Shown: piece after piece, positions 22,346 through 35,031 of the stretch
Position numbering within the stretch: position 1 is the stretch's first letter
Layout of the letters: each line of letters begins with the position of its first letter
Source of the DNA: Tetragonia tetragonoides
Lineage: Eukaryota > Streptophyta > Magnoliopsida > Caryophyllales > Aizoaceae
Assembly: GCA_038025085.1 (NCBI GenBank)
Contig: CM076154.1
Coordinates: 16,466,001 to 16,530,000, forward strand
Length of the DNA stretch: 64,000 nt
Direction: 5' to 3'
Position numbers and translations under genes: made by a program
Notes under the pieces: generated by a model
Seen by the model: the letters and a program-made list of their open reading frames with translations, nothing else
Database searches by the model: none
What the model was told of the DNA's origin: nothing

Positions 22346-22766
22346 TACGGGTGTAACCGAGTCGGAGTCGGAGCCAGGGTCGGCTCAAAGCCCGACTCGG
22401 TTCAGGCTCGACATGAAGCTCGCTTAACCGAAATAATCAACATCATTACAAACATTAGAAAAAATGGATCAATTTAAAATAATTGCACTTAAAATCTGAC
22501 CATAAGTGACCCATCGCACGTTCTCATATGAAAAAAATCTAAGAAAAAAAGAAATTTCAATAAATATTTAATGGTATTATTCAAATAGATGGGAAAGTCA
22601 ACTAAATCGAGCCAACCGAGCCGATCGAACCGAGCCATTGTAGGCTCGGGCTCGGCTCGAAAAGCATTCGAGCTAGCTTGGGCTCGGCTCGACCCGAACT
22701 CGAGGCGAGCTTTGACCGTGGCGAACCCGAAGACTCACCAAGCCGACTCGACTCAGTTACACCCTA
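22346..22766. mobile_element. hAT-like non-autonomous element, 421 bp
   Basis: Left end TACGGGTGTAACCGAGTCGG faces right end CGACTCAGTTACACCCTA. The flanks GTCACAGT (22338-22345) and ATCACACT (22767-22774) match at 6 of 8 positions, consistent with an aged 8-bp hAT duplication. The body repeats GGCTCG/CGAGCC words. Confidence 0.65.
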
Positions 22767-22879
22767 ATCACACTCATGACTCAGCCTTTTGGTTTTTGGG
22801 ACCCACCCCGCTCCCTCGTCATTTTCTCCCACAGGAAACCATTGGCTCCCAATTTCTATGGTCATTTTCAATTGAGTTG

Positions 22880-23215
22880 TGATCCTATTCATATATTTGC
22901 TAAAGGACACAATTTAGTAGTTATTATTAAAGCCATCAAAGGAGAATGGCACATTTCTTGTGAGATAGAAAATATTGTGATTGATACCAAAAAGGACTTG
23001 CACTTATTTGATAATGTATAAGTCCTTCATTGTTTTCGAGAAGCAAATACGGTGGCTGACTTTATGGCTGATTTTGGTCATTCTTGTCCTACATTACTTC
23101 TTTGGTCGACTTCGTTCGATCAGTCCCTCACTAACTTATTAGTGAAGGACAACTTAGGATAATCTCATAAGGAGGTTGTCCTGCCTTTCTTGTTTTTTCA
23201 AAAGAAAAAAATATT
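22880..23215 (+). pseudogene. LINE RNase H remnant
   Basis: The conceptual frame gives VVIIKAIKGEWHISCEIENI, then after a stop FREANTVADFMADFGHSC. This matches the end of the LINE RNase H domain seen at 13568-14101 (compare FREANIASDWMAKYG). No target duplication or poly-A border was recognised. Old fragment. Confidence 0.6.
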
Positions 23216-23800
23216 GCTAAAACAACTGGAGGCCCTCAATTTACTAAATGAATGGTGAGATCTTCCTCTAACCAAACTTTGAATTAAATAAATTCAAAGA
23301 GGCAAAATGGGAGACAAAAAAAATATAAACTTTCATTTAGAAAATGGAGAGAAAGAAAATGGAAAGGATCCCAACTCATTTCCTCATTCTCTCTCCTCAC
23401 TCTTCCCACAATCAGATAGACAACCCATAAATTTCCACAATAGAAGATCACCACAGGCATGAATTGTAATAAATCTCCGGCAAGCAACAGGTGGTGGTAT
23501 GGCGTGAGAGAGAAATGGGTGAGGGTAGTGCTTTTCCGGCCGAGAAAACTCCGGCGACGTTGGTGCGATCCATTGAAGAGGGACGGAGTGGGGTGAAAAG
23601 AGAGTAGGGGAGGAGAGAGTGACCATAGACTGTGACTTTAGTTTGGGTTGTTTTTTAAACAAAATCTGGGCCATTTGATTTTCTTATGAAATAGATTGTG
23701 ATCACACAGTTACATAATTACAACACTTAAATAGGAGGTGAATGGAGAAACTATTTAGTGGGAACAATTTACCCATTTAACTCATTTCTCTAATAACACA
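23216..23800. other. Unassigned intergenic DNA
   Basis: No gene recognised. Minus-strand open frames around 23284-23674 show no family motif and are probably chance. Confidence 0.4.
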
Positions 23801-23813
23801 ACCAACTTAGTAC

Positions 23814-24003
23814 CAACAAGTGGTTGGTATGAGTGGTTCGACACTCTTATTGCGCAAGGTCGAGACTTCGAATCTTTTAAATGGAGAAACTATTTAATGG
23901 AAATTGTTTACCCATTTATGGGCCGATCTGATGCGAACAAGATTAACATTGGTGCAAAGGATTTAGGTGAACTTATTGTTAAACCTAACAAAAAAAAACA
24001 CCA
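23814..24003 (+). mobile_element. tRNA-derived SINE with aged TSD
   Basis: The left part carries pol III promoter boxes: A-box-like TGGTATGAGTGGTTCGACAC and B-box-like GGTCGAGACTTCGAATC. The right end is A-rich (AAAAAAAAAC). The flanks ACCAACTTAGTAC (23801-23813) and ACCAAACTAGTAC (24004-24016) match at 11 of 13 positions. It resembles the SINE at about 51970-52162 in layout. Confidence 0.78.
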
Positions 24004-24069
24004 ACCAAACTAGTACTACGAGTTATTTATTTGTTTATTAGCCACATGTTACCAACATCATATAACACT

Positions 24070-24482
24070 TAGAGATGGCACTATGCATACGGTTAGCACG
24101 AGGCACGCACGACCAAGCACGCTTTTTACATGGCATGACACGCCATGACCGAGCACGCTTTTTATACGACACGACACGGGCACAAGCACGGGCACGAATG
24201 ACTGGGCCTGGGCTGGGCCCGGTCGTGGATTTTAAAAAGAAAGCACGGTGGGGCACGGACAGACACGGCATGACACGACGAATATTTTAATATGATTTGA
24301 AAAAAGTATGGGCACAACACAAGCACGGCACGACAAAAGCACGAGCACGGGCACGACCTGAGCCTACCTTTTAAAAGAGCAAACACAGTACGACATGACA
24401 CGAAGCACGACAACTATAAATAAAACACGGCACGACACTGTTTCAAAACATAGAGGCTGAACCCGGTACAAAGCCATCTTTA
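24070..24482. mobile_element. hAT-like non-autonomous element with perfect 8-bp TSD
   Basis: Left end TAGAGATGGCAC faces right end AAAGCCATCTTTA. It is flanked by ATAACACT at 24062-24069 and 24483-24490, a perfect 8-bp hAT-type duplication. The body is dominated by GCACGACAC/GGGCACG words. There is no transposase. The open frames across it are by-products of that repeat. Confidence 0.88.
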
Positions 24483-24490
24483 ATAACACT

Positions 24491-25302
24491 CCATGGTCAG
24501 ACTTAAGTAAGGACAAGAATCTATTGAATTCCCAACTTTTTGTCACTCATTTCCGCCTACACAAGTACACAACGGAGTACAACTGGAAGCCCACAAATCA
24601 AGATATCATGACATCAACTACTTTATTTACAAGTTAAGTAGATTAATTATAGTCTAAGAGGTTTTGGCCCACTGATAAACAAGTTATAATTTATTGTACA
24701 TCAAGTTATGAATTTAAATATCTGGGGAAGTATCTAAACAAATTAATTCGTGAAATATCCAAGGCTGTGCATTAGGAGGATCACACCCAAAGTTTGCCAA
24801 ACCAAAAAAAAAAAAAAAAGTAGATTAATTATATCTCTTTTTTATTTGACCATCAAAATATATTACACACGCAGTTATGCTTTAATTTACACAGGTAATG
24901 GTAGCCAACTGTACACTTACGAATGCTGATTTTCTTTAACAAATTTATTATTTTTTTAATATGAGGAACACTTAGTCACTCGTCTTTAAGGATAATGGAC
25001 AAGTCTTGAATGTATGCAATAACTTGCAAATTACACATATCAGGCAAGCCAACAAGATAAATCTTATAGACAGGCTCAACAAAAAAGTCTTATAAAAATT
25101 ACATTCATAACCTTTGTCATGAAATTCAGCCTTATGACCAACTTTACTACCACTTTCAAAATAAGTTAGCGATATAGTAGCAAGGCAGGTTCCATTACAG
25201 ACTACATGTACGATCAACATCACCTTAACATAGGGTAGTAATTGGCATCCACTAGGTGTATAATACACCATGGTTAAAGTTCATCTTCAAACATGTGCAA
25301 TA
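24491..25302. other. Unassigned AT-rich intergenic DNA
   Basis: No gene or complete element recognised. The 99-codon minus-strand open frame around 24972-25271 shows no known motif and is not called. Confidence 0.4.
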
Positions 25303-25310
25303 TGTCAAAT

Positions 25311-25879
25311 TAGGGGTGTCCATGGTAGGTTAATCAAACTGAAAGGTTGACTCGGTTTGGTTAATCGAAATCTCGGTTTTCCAATTTCGTGAACTGTAAC
25401 CTTAACCGAAAATGCAGATTAACCGACTTTCGGTTAACCGATTTCTCCACTTCGGTTATAAGGTTAACCAAAAACTGTAATTATATGATTATTTTAGTAT
25501 AAATAGCTACTTTTAGACATATTTTAAAAAGATAGAAGATAAGTTTACAATTTGAATTGGATAAAATAAAGTCAAAATAATAAAGAAATATAGAAATCAT
25601 GAATTCTTAGTTGTTAAAAATTACAGTACATACCAACTTTATATTTAAAGTTTGTATTAAAAACATAATAAAATACTAATAAGAAATGGTTAAAATATAT
25701 TTTTCGGTTTTTTGGTTAATCAAAATCTCCAAAATCGTGATCCTAAACCGAATCGAGAAACCGAAAAAATATTTAGTTCTGTTAACCGAAGCGTTTTAAA
25801 ATGGAAAAATAAGTTCTATTAACCAAATTTTCGGTGGAGTTTTTCGATTTTATGATTACGGTTTTTTTGGATACCCCTA
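25311..25879. mobile_element. hAT-like non-autonomous element, 569 bp
   Basis: Left end TAGGGGTGTCCATGG faces right end TTTGGATACCCCTA. The flanks TGTCAAAT (25303-25310) and CGTCAAAC (25880-25887) share 6 of 8 bases. The body is rich in GGTTAACCGAAA/TTTCGGTTAACC words. Confidence 0.75.
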
Positions 25880-25887
25880 CGTCAAAC

Positions 25888-26911
25888 CTACCAAAATATA
25901 AATTTGGTTAAGAGAGAGTATCAATCTCCACCGTCCCGAAAAAAAAAAACATTATGTTTAATGTTTTGAAAATAGGTATTTAAATTTTTTTAAGAAAGAG
26001 TATCAATCTCCATCCGTCCAAAAAAAAAGTTTTGTTTGACATTAGAAATACTTGTTTCAATATATAATATCTTTTTTTCTGATCAAAAAATATATAATAA
26101 TTTTCTAATTTTTCGATCTACCAAGTACTCATATTATATACTCTAGTGACCATCGTTTTTTTCAAAAAATAATTATATGCTATACCATCATTTACAATTG
26201 TCGACTTATTCTACATAAAGTAGAAGCTCTTTAAATTAATACTCGATAAATTAATAATATCTCTAAGATAATAATTTTGCTCGATCCCAACTCGGTCCTA
26301 GGGTCTAAATTAATAATTTCGATAAAATAATAAGATAATAATTTTCTGGAAGATCCTCATATAAGTTAAAGATCCCATCAAAATTATAAAATAATAATTA
26401 TATAAAATTACAAATATAACCGGGACAACTAGTATAATATGACTCTATTGTTTTTTTTTCTTAAAAGATAAATCTAGTTGCATTTCATCTCTAACTATCC
26501 TTACTGCATTCAAAAGTTCCGATGTTGCATTCTTTTATACTCATGTAGTGCTTTACATATTTGATCTGTCATTGTTGATTTTTGTACGTACACCTTTTAG
26601 ATGTGAAGCCAAGGTTGATTGTCTTTGATATGGATTGACTAATTAGGAATGTTTGATATTGTAGTTTATATAGTGATTCCATACCATCACGAACTTGCAT
26701 TAAGTTTTGACTAGTACAACGATTTATGAACATTGTATATTTGTTTTTGAGGGAATGTAATATATTAATTAGTCACATTGTACATAACCATCATTTGTGT
26801 AGTCAAGAAAAATCACCTTTTTATTTTTTTAATTATTAAGAATAATACAGGTTCGTTAAATTGAGAAAACTCTCTTTAAATTAATAAATTATTAATTTAT
26901 TGATTAAATAT
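25888..26911. other. AT-rich intergenic DNA
   Basis: No gene. A duplicated phrase (AAGAGAGAGTATCAATCTCC / AAGAAAGAGTATCAATCTCC) occurs at about 25912 and 25993. Several runs of TAATTAATAA-type sequence follow. This is the insertion site of the next LINE. Confidence 0.4.
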
Positions 26912-26927
26912 AATATCTCTCTAAATT

Positions 26928-27569
26928 GTTTTTTTTCCTGGGACAGCCAGCTAGGAAAAAGTGGCCGTGTGTTGTTTGGGGACCTGTGGCTAGGCCAAGA
27001 CACAATTTCATTGCATGGATGGCCTGCCAACATAAGCTCATGACTAGAGCCCAACTAGCTAAAAGGGGTATGCAGATTGACACTACATGCTGTTTGTGTC
27101 AACAGGGAAACGAAGATTGTGATCATATGTTCTTCAGGTGTGCATTTGCTGAAGCTGTATGGCGAGAAGTTTTAAAATGGCTAGGCATCAAGCAGTCACC
27201 ATTGAGTTTCAGATATGAAATCAAATGGTTCAGTAACAAGTGTAAGGGAAGAAGTTTGTTAGGAAAACTTAGAAGAGCTGGTTTTGTAGCAACAATCTAT
27301 GAGGTATGGAGGGAGAGAAATCAGAGATTTATCTGTAATAAGCAGAGAGAAACCCATGGGATAGTTAGACAAGTCCTGGTTGATCTATGTACTAGACTTG
27401 CTTACTCATATGGTGACAAGGCCTTAGATTTATTAGGGAGAATATAAACTCAACACTAAACAGGGGGTATGCCCCCAGTGGCATCTTGTAGGTTTATTTG
27501 GCTTTTGAGGGTGGCTTTCCGACATCCCTTTGGCAAATGGAAGATATTGACCATTTTCCCGAAAAAGAA
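26928..27569 (+). mobile_element. 5'-truncated LINE with perfect 16-bp TSD
   Basis: Flanked by AATATCTCTCTAAATT at 26912-26927 and 27570-27585. Coding 26926-27447 has the zf-RVT domain of plant LINEs (RPRHNFIAWMACQHKLMTRA, CCLCQQGNEDCDHMFFRC, AVWREVLKWLG) followed by a short C-terminus and stop. This differs from the RNase H-bearing LINE at 12664-14139. A 3' UTR (GGTATGCCCCCAGTGG...) ends in GAAAAAG. The open frame is uninterrupted, so the insertion is probably young. Confidence 0.92.
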
Positions 27570-29798
27570 AATATCTCTCTAAATTAATAAAATTACGCGG
27601 TCCCGACATTATTAATTTATAGAGGTTTTACTGCATATATATATATATATATATATATAAAGTTGAGTCATACACGTGTGGGCACGACACGTGGGACTCC
27701 AACTAAGCGACTATGTTGTTGAGAATGACACATGGCATGCCACACAAGCGGCCTCATTCGTGTGGAGTTGACACGTGGCGCCATGTAAGGAGGTCAACAT
27801 GTGTCATCAATTAATAAATGCAACCATTATTACTTGAGTTTATTAATATGAAACATTAATTATTAACATATTTTAAGTTATAAAGGTAAATAATTTTTTC
27901 TACGCAACCGAAAAAATTCTAATTTTTATTTCTTTGGATTAGAATTGAAAAATACTTCAAAATGAGATATATATATATGTCCTATATTTTACCCAATACA
28001 AATTTAAAGTGAGTACAATTCGTGTGCGTATGACAGGTAGGACACCATGTAGTGACCCAAATTCGTGTGACGATATCACCTAAGACGCCACATAAGCAAA
28101 GCTTGCCACATAACCAAACAACTCACCATCCAAGTGTCACCTATTAATGCATCATCATTAGTTGGCTTTATTATATATCTATTAGCATATTTTTATATTA
28201 CAAGATAAAATGATATTATTTACGTAAGTCAAAAGAAATATAAATCTTACTTCAATAGATTTAGATTTGTAAAAAACTAAACAATTGAGATATATATGTC
28301 ATATACAAGTTGGGTCATTTCCGTGCAGTGATACCATGTAGACGCCACATGAGAGGGAATGTTCATGTAAAAATGACACGCTAACTCTACATGTGCACAA
28401 CTTTGTCACATAACTTAACAAATATCATCCAAGTTCAATTCGTGTGGGCACGACACACAGGATGCCACTTAGAGGCCAAAATTCGTGTGACCATGACACC
28501 TAAGCCGCAACATAACTAAAGATTGCCACACAACCTAACAACTCATCATCCAAGTATGACAGGTAAGACGCCACGTAGAGGCCCAAATTCGTTGACCGAT
28601 AACATCTAAGGCGCCAAATAAGCAAATCTTGCCAAATAGCCAAACAACTCATCATTGTCCAAGTTTCACCTATTAATGCCTCATAATTATTCATTAGTTG
28701 GCTTTATTATATATTTATTAGCATATTTTTATATTGCAAGATAAAATAATTTTAGTTACGTAAGTCAAAAAATTATAAATCTCACTTCAATGGAATTGGA
28801 TTTGAAAAAAGCTTGAAATGAGATATATAACATGTAGAGGCCACATGAGAGGGAATGGTCGTGTGAAAATGACACGTAGATTCTACATGTACACAACTTT
28901 GCTATATAACTTAACAAATATCATCCAAGTTCTATTCGTGTGCGCATAACACATAGGATGCCACGTAAAGGCCCAAATTCGTGTGACGATGACGCCTAAG
29001 CCGCAACAAAAGCAAATCTTGCCACAAAGTCTAACAACTCATCATCCAAGTGTCACCCATTTATGTCTCATCATTAGTTGACTTTTACATATTTATTTGC
29101 ATATTTTTATAGTACAAAATAAAATCATTTTAGTTACGTAAGCCAAAAATTTTTAAATCTTAGTTCAATAGATTGAATTTGAAAAAAGCTTCAAAATGAG
29201 ATATATATGTCCTATATCATGCAGTGATAACATGTAGATGCCACATAATAGGAAATGTTCGTGTAAAAATGATACGTAGACGTTGCATGTGCATAACTTT
29301 TCCACATAGCTTGACAAATATCATCCAAGTCCCACATGATCATCCAAGTTCAATTTGTGTAGTCACGACACGTAGGACACCACGTAGATGCTCAAATTCG
29401 TGTGACGATGACACCTACGCTGCCACATAAGCAAAACTTGCCACATTGTCTAACAACTCATCATCCAGGTGTCACTCATTAACACCTCATCATTAGTAGA
29501 CTTTATTAAATATTTATTACCATATTTTTGTATTGCAAAATAAAATCATTTTAGTTACGTAAGTCAAAAGTTTATAAACCTTACTTCAATAGATTAGAGT
29601 TGAAAATAGCTTCGAAATGAGGTAAAACATATTCTATACAAGTTGGGTGCTTTCCGTGCGGTGATAACATATAGTTGCCACATAAGAGAGAGTGTTCATG
29701 TGAAAATAACACCTAAACGCTACATGTTCACAACTTTGCAATATAGCTTAACAAATAGCATACAAGTCCCACATGATCATCATGATTTATTTGCATAT

Positions 29799-29801
<3 letters not shown>

Positions 29802-29849
<48 letters not shown>
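29802..29849. repeat. (AT)n microsatellite
   Basis: AT dinucleotide run of about 45 bases inside the Helitron-like region, at the junction of the module array and the conserved 3' segment. Confidence 0.9.
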
Positions 29850-29850
<1 letters not shown>

Positions 29851-30028
29851 CTCTAAAAGTATAAATCTCACTTCATTAAATTAATTTTTTTAATTTTTTG
29901 AACTATGCATCAAATTATGATCATAAATTTATCTTTTTTTACATTCATTCTACTTTAGATGTAGATCGATTAAAAAGACATTTCATACAAAAAATATTAA
30001 AATAGTCAAATATAGTATTAGTTGTGTG

Positions 30029-30499
30029 TAGAGGTGGCCAATGGGCCGGGCTAGGCCCAAGCCCACCCTGACCGGACCGCCGAGGGCCTAAGCTGTCCCG
30101 GCGAGGAGAGAGCCCAGGCCCAGGCACGGTACGGTGCTGGCGGGGCCAAAGCAGTGCGTCCCTCCGAGGAAGCCCGGCACGCCTTATAGCCCGTCTCTCT
30201 CCTCTGGCTTTCTCTCTCCCCTCCTTCAATGGCTGCTGGTTTCAATGGATGCTGCTGCTTTCTCTCTTCCCTCTAGCTTTTTCTCTCTCCCCTAACTTTC
30301 TCTCTCCCCTTCAATGGTTCTTTTCTCTCTCTCTCTCTTCATGGCGGTCCAACCGCGTGCTTCACCTAGCTAGGCCCGGGGCCCAGGCCCGGCACGACAC
30401 GGTGTTGGCAATGCCAAAGCAATGCCTCCCTCCAAGTAATCCCGGCCCACCTGAGAGCCCGGTCCAGCTCCGGCACGGCACGGCCCGTGGCCACCTCTA
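30029..30499. mobile_element. hAT-like element with perfect 8-bp TSD, nested
   Basis: The ends TAGAGGTGGCCAATGGGCC and GGCCCGTGGCCACCTCTA are inverted repeats. It is flanked by GTTGTGTG at 30021-30028 and 30500-30507. It interrupts the conserved Helitron-like 3' segment: the sequence on either side (...ATAGTATTAGTTGTG / GTATAAAATAGGCATGAG...) matches the uninterrupted copy at 14905-14940. GC-rich with CCCGGCAC/GGGCC words, in contrast to its AT-rich host. Confidence 0.92.
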
Positions 30500-30735
30500 G
30501 TTGTGTGGTATAAAATAGGCATGAGGTATCACCTAAAAAGTTATCTTCATTTTCGAGAGATATTATCGTGTCCGTGTGAAGCACGGAGATAAAACTAGTA
30601 TATATATATATTTTTGGGTAAGATCGCCGGTAATGTGACATGTGTCACAGTTTTAGTGGTTGTTGTCCTTTTTTCTTTTTATTTTGTCATCAGGGTATTT
30701 ATGGTGATATTAAGTTCAATGTATTAAATGTAATA

Positions 30736-31038
30736 CTCCCTCCATTCTTTTTTCTCCTACCCACTTCTTTTTGCACAGAGTGTAATGAGAGTTGCTTTTG
30801 GAACAAAGATTTCTTATTTGACCTTACTTTAACATGAGAGAGAATGTGAATTAGAAGTGGGGTTGGAAAGTAATGATGACAAGAAAAAGTAAGGATAAAT
30901 GGGTCTTTTAGTACTCAAAGTATTACTAAAATGGAAAGTGGGTATGAGAAAAAAGAACGGATGTAAAAGAAAAGTGGGTAGGAGAAAAAAGAACGGATGT
31001 AAAAGGAAAGTGGGTAGGAGAAAAAAGAACGGAGGGAG
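30736..31038. mobile_element. Stowaway MITE with internal repeats, 303 bp
   Basis: The ends CTCCCTCCATTCTTTTTTCT and AGAAAAAAGAACGGAGGGAG are inverted, flanked by TA (30734-30735, 31039-31040). The right end has expanded: AGTGGGTAGGAGAAAAAAGA followed by ACGGATGTAAAAG is repeated about three times (30940-31030). Confidence 0.9.
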
Positions 31039-31788
31039 TAATAAAAGTCCCTATTTAATACTTGAATATTTTTAAATTTAAATGCTATTTTGGTTCATCA
31101 TTTTTATTAATTTTTATATTTATGAGTATAAGACCACTTACTATCACCACTTTTATTTAATTTTATGATTGTGGAAAAAATGTATTTTGGTGTGGCAATA
31201 TGTTTTAGGGGATAAGTGTGTGTAACATAATAGGTTACATATAGAGTCATTATTTTTATAAGCTATATATTGTGGGTATTACATGGTAGGTGATATTTGA
31301 CTAATATTTGTGGCGATAAGCTTAGGTCATGTGACAACGAAGATGTCACTAATATTTATTTGCCTAATTTTAGAGGGATAAGCGCATATGTGACAATTGT
31401 TACATTTAAAGTCATCAATTTTAAGTTGTAATATAGTTGTGGGTATTACATGATAGGTGATATTTGACTAATATTTGCGGGGATAACGGTAGGTTATGTG
31501 ACAATTAACATGTGACCGATATTTGTGGAATAAGTGTAGCTATAGTTTTGGGTAAGATTGCAAGTAACGTTGACAAGTGTCATAATTTGATTGGACATTA
31601 ATTCTTTTTCTCCTTTTGTTTTTATTTTGGTAAGTAATCAGTTGTCAACCTCATATAGTAATTGCTATAGCCTATTCATATTCCTTCTATTTTCTTTAGA
31701 TAGAATTGCATTAATACAATCTAAAATGGCCTCAATGTCCAGTTTTAATGTTTTCAACACAATAAAAACTCTTATTGGGTATTGATCA

Positions 31789-31896
<108 letters not shown>

Positions 31897-32735
31897 TGGT
31901 AATGTGACGAGTGTCATGTTTTAATTGGTTCGCCTTTATTTTTTATTTTCTTTTTTTTTGTTTAATTGTGGTCACTAATAAGCTGTCATAAATAAATATC
32001 CTATAATAATTACTAGAAACTGTTCATATTTCTTTGTTTTTGTAAAGAAAAAATACTTTAATGATATTTATTTGACAATTAGTTGTCTATTAATAATTTC
32101 TATTTTTTTATTCAAAGAAAATAATAATAATCTGGATTTATATATTCTTTTGTTATATGGTTGTGGTTATAAGCACAGGTTACTACAAGTGTCATAATTT
32201 ATACATTTTTTTTCCTTTTTTTTAAGATGATGAGTCGCTATAATTTTTTCCCCATTCGAGAGAAGGTTAGTGTTTCAACTTCTTATTAGCAAAACACACA
32301 TTAGGGGACAAACGGATCAAACCAGTTGCTGAGTAATAACAAAAAGTATATTAGTTGGTATAAGAGTCGGTTATATGAAAAGTTACTAATATTTCGTGGG
32401 GATAAAAGTCGCTAATATGACAAGGGATACCTAAGTAGTTAATTTTTATATTTGAGGGTATAAACACCGATTTGACATGTGACTAAAATTTGCAAGGATA
32501 TGAGCAAATAAAGTGACAAGGGTCACATTTAGAGTGATAGTTTAGTAAGTGATATATTTTTTGTAGGTAACTTCTAACTACAAGTATCACATCTTGATAA
32601 GTTATTTTATTTATTATTTGTTACTTTATTGAGATGGTGAATCCTTACATTTTCTCTTTATGTATGCACCGGCTATTTCATATTAAAAGTATAGTGATAA
32701 AAGGATAGTCCGTGCGTAGCACGAGTAACTTCCTA

Positions 32736-34133
32736 GTATATATATAAAAGTGAGTTCATTTCGTGTGGCCACGCCACGTGGGATGCCACGCAAGCGCCTA
32801 TATTCATGTGAGGGCGACAAGTGGGATGACACGCAATGCCCAAATTCGTGTGGTGATGACACGTATGCCGCCACCTAAGCCACCCATCCAAGTGGGTCAA
32901 TCATTAATGCGTGATCATAAATACAACATAATATAATTATTATAATATTATTCAAATTATAAAATAAAATAACTTTTATTATGCAAATTTAAAAATTATA
33001 ATTCTTACTCCATTGGAACAGGTTCGGAAAATATTTCAAAATGAGATACATAAGTACTATGTCCTATCAAGTTGGGTTCTTTTCGTGTGAGGATGACAGG
33101 TGGGACGCCACATGAAAGGGATATGTTCGTGTGAAGATAACACATAGGTGCCACGTCGGTATACGTATAAAAGTGAGTCCAATTCGTGTGGGCATGATAC
33201 ATAGGACACTACATAGGAGGTGTAATAGCAAAGCTTGCCACATAGCCTAACAACTCAAGTGAGTCCAATTTGTGTGAGCACGACACGTAGGATGCAACGT
33301 AGGTGGTGTAAATTCGTGTGATGATGACCCCTAAGCGCCCCATAAGCAAAGCTTGCCACATAGCCTAACAATTCACCATCCAAGTGTCACTCATTAATGT
33401 CTTATCATTAGTTGGCTTTATTACATATTTATTAGCATTTTTCTATATTACAAAATAAATAAAAAACTTTAGTTACATAAGTTAAAAAATTATAAATCTT
33501 GCTTCAATCGATTGGATTTGAAAAAAAAATCTTCAAAATGAGATATATGTCTTATAAAAGTTGGGTTATTTCCTGGCGGTGATGACATGTAAGATGACGC
33601 ATAAGAGGAAATGTTCGTGTGAAGATTGCATGTAGATGCCACATGTGTACAACTTGGTTAAATAACAATAAATGACACATCGATCTTACAATACCTTAAC
33701 TATTTGATGTCATATGTATTTATCTTGACCTTCAATCTTTTATAACATAAATGAATTTTATTTAAGTGGTACGTTCCTACATGATCTACTTAACTAATCT
33801 GAATTAGATTAAACTAAATTGAACTAAAAATAAATTGAGAGAATAAAGTCTTAGTATACTTGAAGAAAGACGTTTCTTAATCTTTATCTCTTTTTTTCTT
33901 TTTAGAATTTCGAAATAAGCTAAAATTATGTTTATAAATCAATCTTTTTTATTTTTATTTTAAATTTGATGTAGAATCGATTTAAAGAGACATTTCATAC
34001 CAAAAATATTAGAATAATTAAATGTAGAATTAGTTGTGCAGTATAAAACTAACATGAGTATCACTTAGGAAGTTATTTTCATTTTCGAGAGATATTCACG
34101 AGTCCATGTAGAACACGAAGATAAAAAAACTAA
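32736..34133. mobile_element. Third Helitron-like segment
   Basis: Starts directly after the previous CTAG|T terminus with TATATATATAAAAGTGAGTT. It carries CGTGTGGCCACGCCACGTGG-type modules near 32762, 33188 and 33274. The conserved 3' segment (AAAATTATGTTTATAAATCA...) ends with a decayed hairpin (CCATGTAGAACACG) and CTAA at 34130-34133. It shares modules with 27630-30598, so the two are probably copies of one family. Confidence 0.45.
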
Positions 34134-34331
34134 TTATAATGTAAAATTGTGCACCAATTACACAATAACACAATACTTTTCAAAAAAAATAATTAAAAAT
34201 ATACCTCAAATCTCTTGGGGTTACCATCCATAAACGGGTATTTCAAAATCAAGTGGAAGTGACGGTCCCCAAAATTCCCCAAGACGTTCACTTGTCATCA
34301 CTTTATTCCAAATCAGAGTTGGAATTTTGAC

Positions 34332-34471
34332 AGCGACCGATGAAAGAACCATTATCACTCGTTGGTGCTTCATGGCATTACATTATATATAAAGTTCATT
34401 CCCTGCTATTTTACATACACAAACCAAGCTAATAAGAGATGTAACCAAAAAAAACCAAGCTAATAAGAGAA
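34332..34471 (+). promoter_or_regulatory. CLH: Promoter and leader of chlorophyllase copy B
   Basis: Shared block AGCGACCGATGAAAGAACC...ATTATCACTC at 34332-34360. TATA box TATATATAAA at 34384-34393. The leader text CAAACCAAGCTAATAAGAGA occurs twice in partly tandem copies (34421-34440 and 34452-34471), a small duplication not present in copy A. Confidence 0.6.
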
Positions 34472-35031
34472 ATGGCAAACCTGTGGGTAAACTTACTGGC
34501 TCTACTGATGTTGTTGGTCATGACAGCTTCAGAAGCTCGGCTTGCTTTGCCTACAGAGTTGTTAGACAGTGCTGATCTTAGCGTTTTCGAGAAAGGAGAT
34601 CTAGAGACCAAAACCAATAAAAATGAATACGATTCTATTCATCCCTTGTTGCCTTTGTATATTGTTTCTCCCATCAAAGCAGGAGTTTACCCTATTCTGT
34701 TGTTCTTCCATGGCTTCGCGCTTCAAAACGATTTCTATTCTAATCTCTTTGAACATGTTGCTTCCCATGGCTTCATTGTTGTAGCTCCTCAGGTGAAATA
34801 AATTCACCTACCTTAATTTTGTGGTGTTGAGCTTGTATGTTAATAATTAGCCCTTAGGAGGTGAAGTCTTTTAAAAGTTAGTAATGGTACCAACTACGAC
34901 CTACTGAATATGTTTGTAACCAAATTTCAAAATTGTTAAGGGTCACGTTAAAAAAATCGATTCAGTTCAATTCAATTCAGTTCAGTTTTTTTCAGGTGAT
35001 TAAAAGAACGGATCAACTTAAGTGTTTAATC

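Larger units (their letters stand above)
27630..30598. mobile_element. Helitron-like element built of diverged tandem modules
   Basis: Begins after an AT run (27638-27660) with AAAGTTGAGTCATACACGTG. Modules of about 340-500 bases repeat, marked by CGTGTGGGCACGACACGTGG-like text near 27681, 28021, 28442, 28938 and 29357. Each is followed by TTGCCACATAGCCTAACAAC, AACTCATCATCCAAGTGTCA and GTTGGCTTTATTATATAT-like text. It ends with hairpin CCGTGTGAAGCACGG and CTAG|T at 30595-30598, the same terminus type as at 15013 and 32735. A hAT-like element (30029-30499) interrupts the terminal part. There is no Rep/helicase gene, so it is non-autonomous if a Helitron. Confidence 0.5.

Noticed and set aside
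24038..24413. Several overlapping open frames rich in Arg and Cys
   Set aside because: They are six-frame readings of the GCACGACAC repeat in a hAT-like element with clear ends and an 8-bp duplication.
29945..30500. GC-rich open frames on both strands
   Set aside because: They lie within or across a nested hAT-like element (30029-30499). No protein family is recognised.
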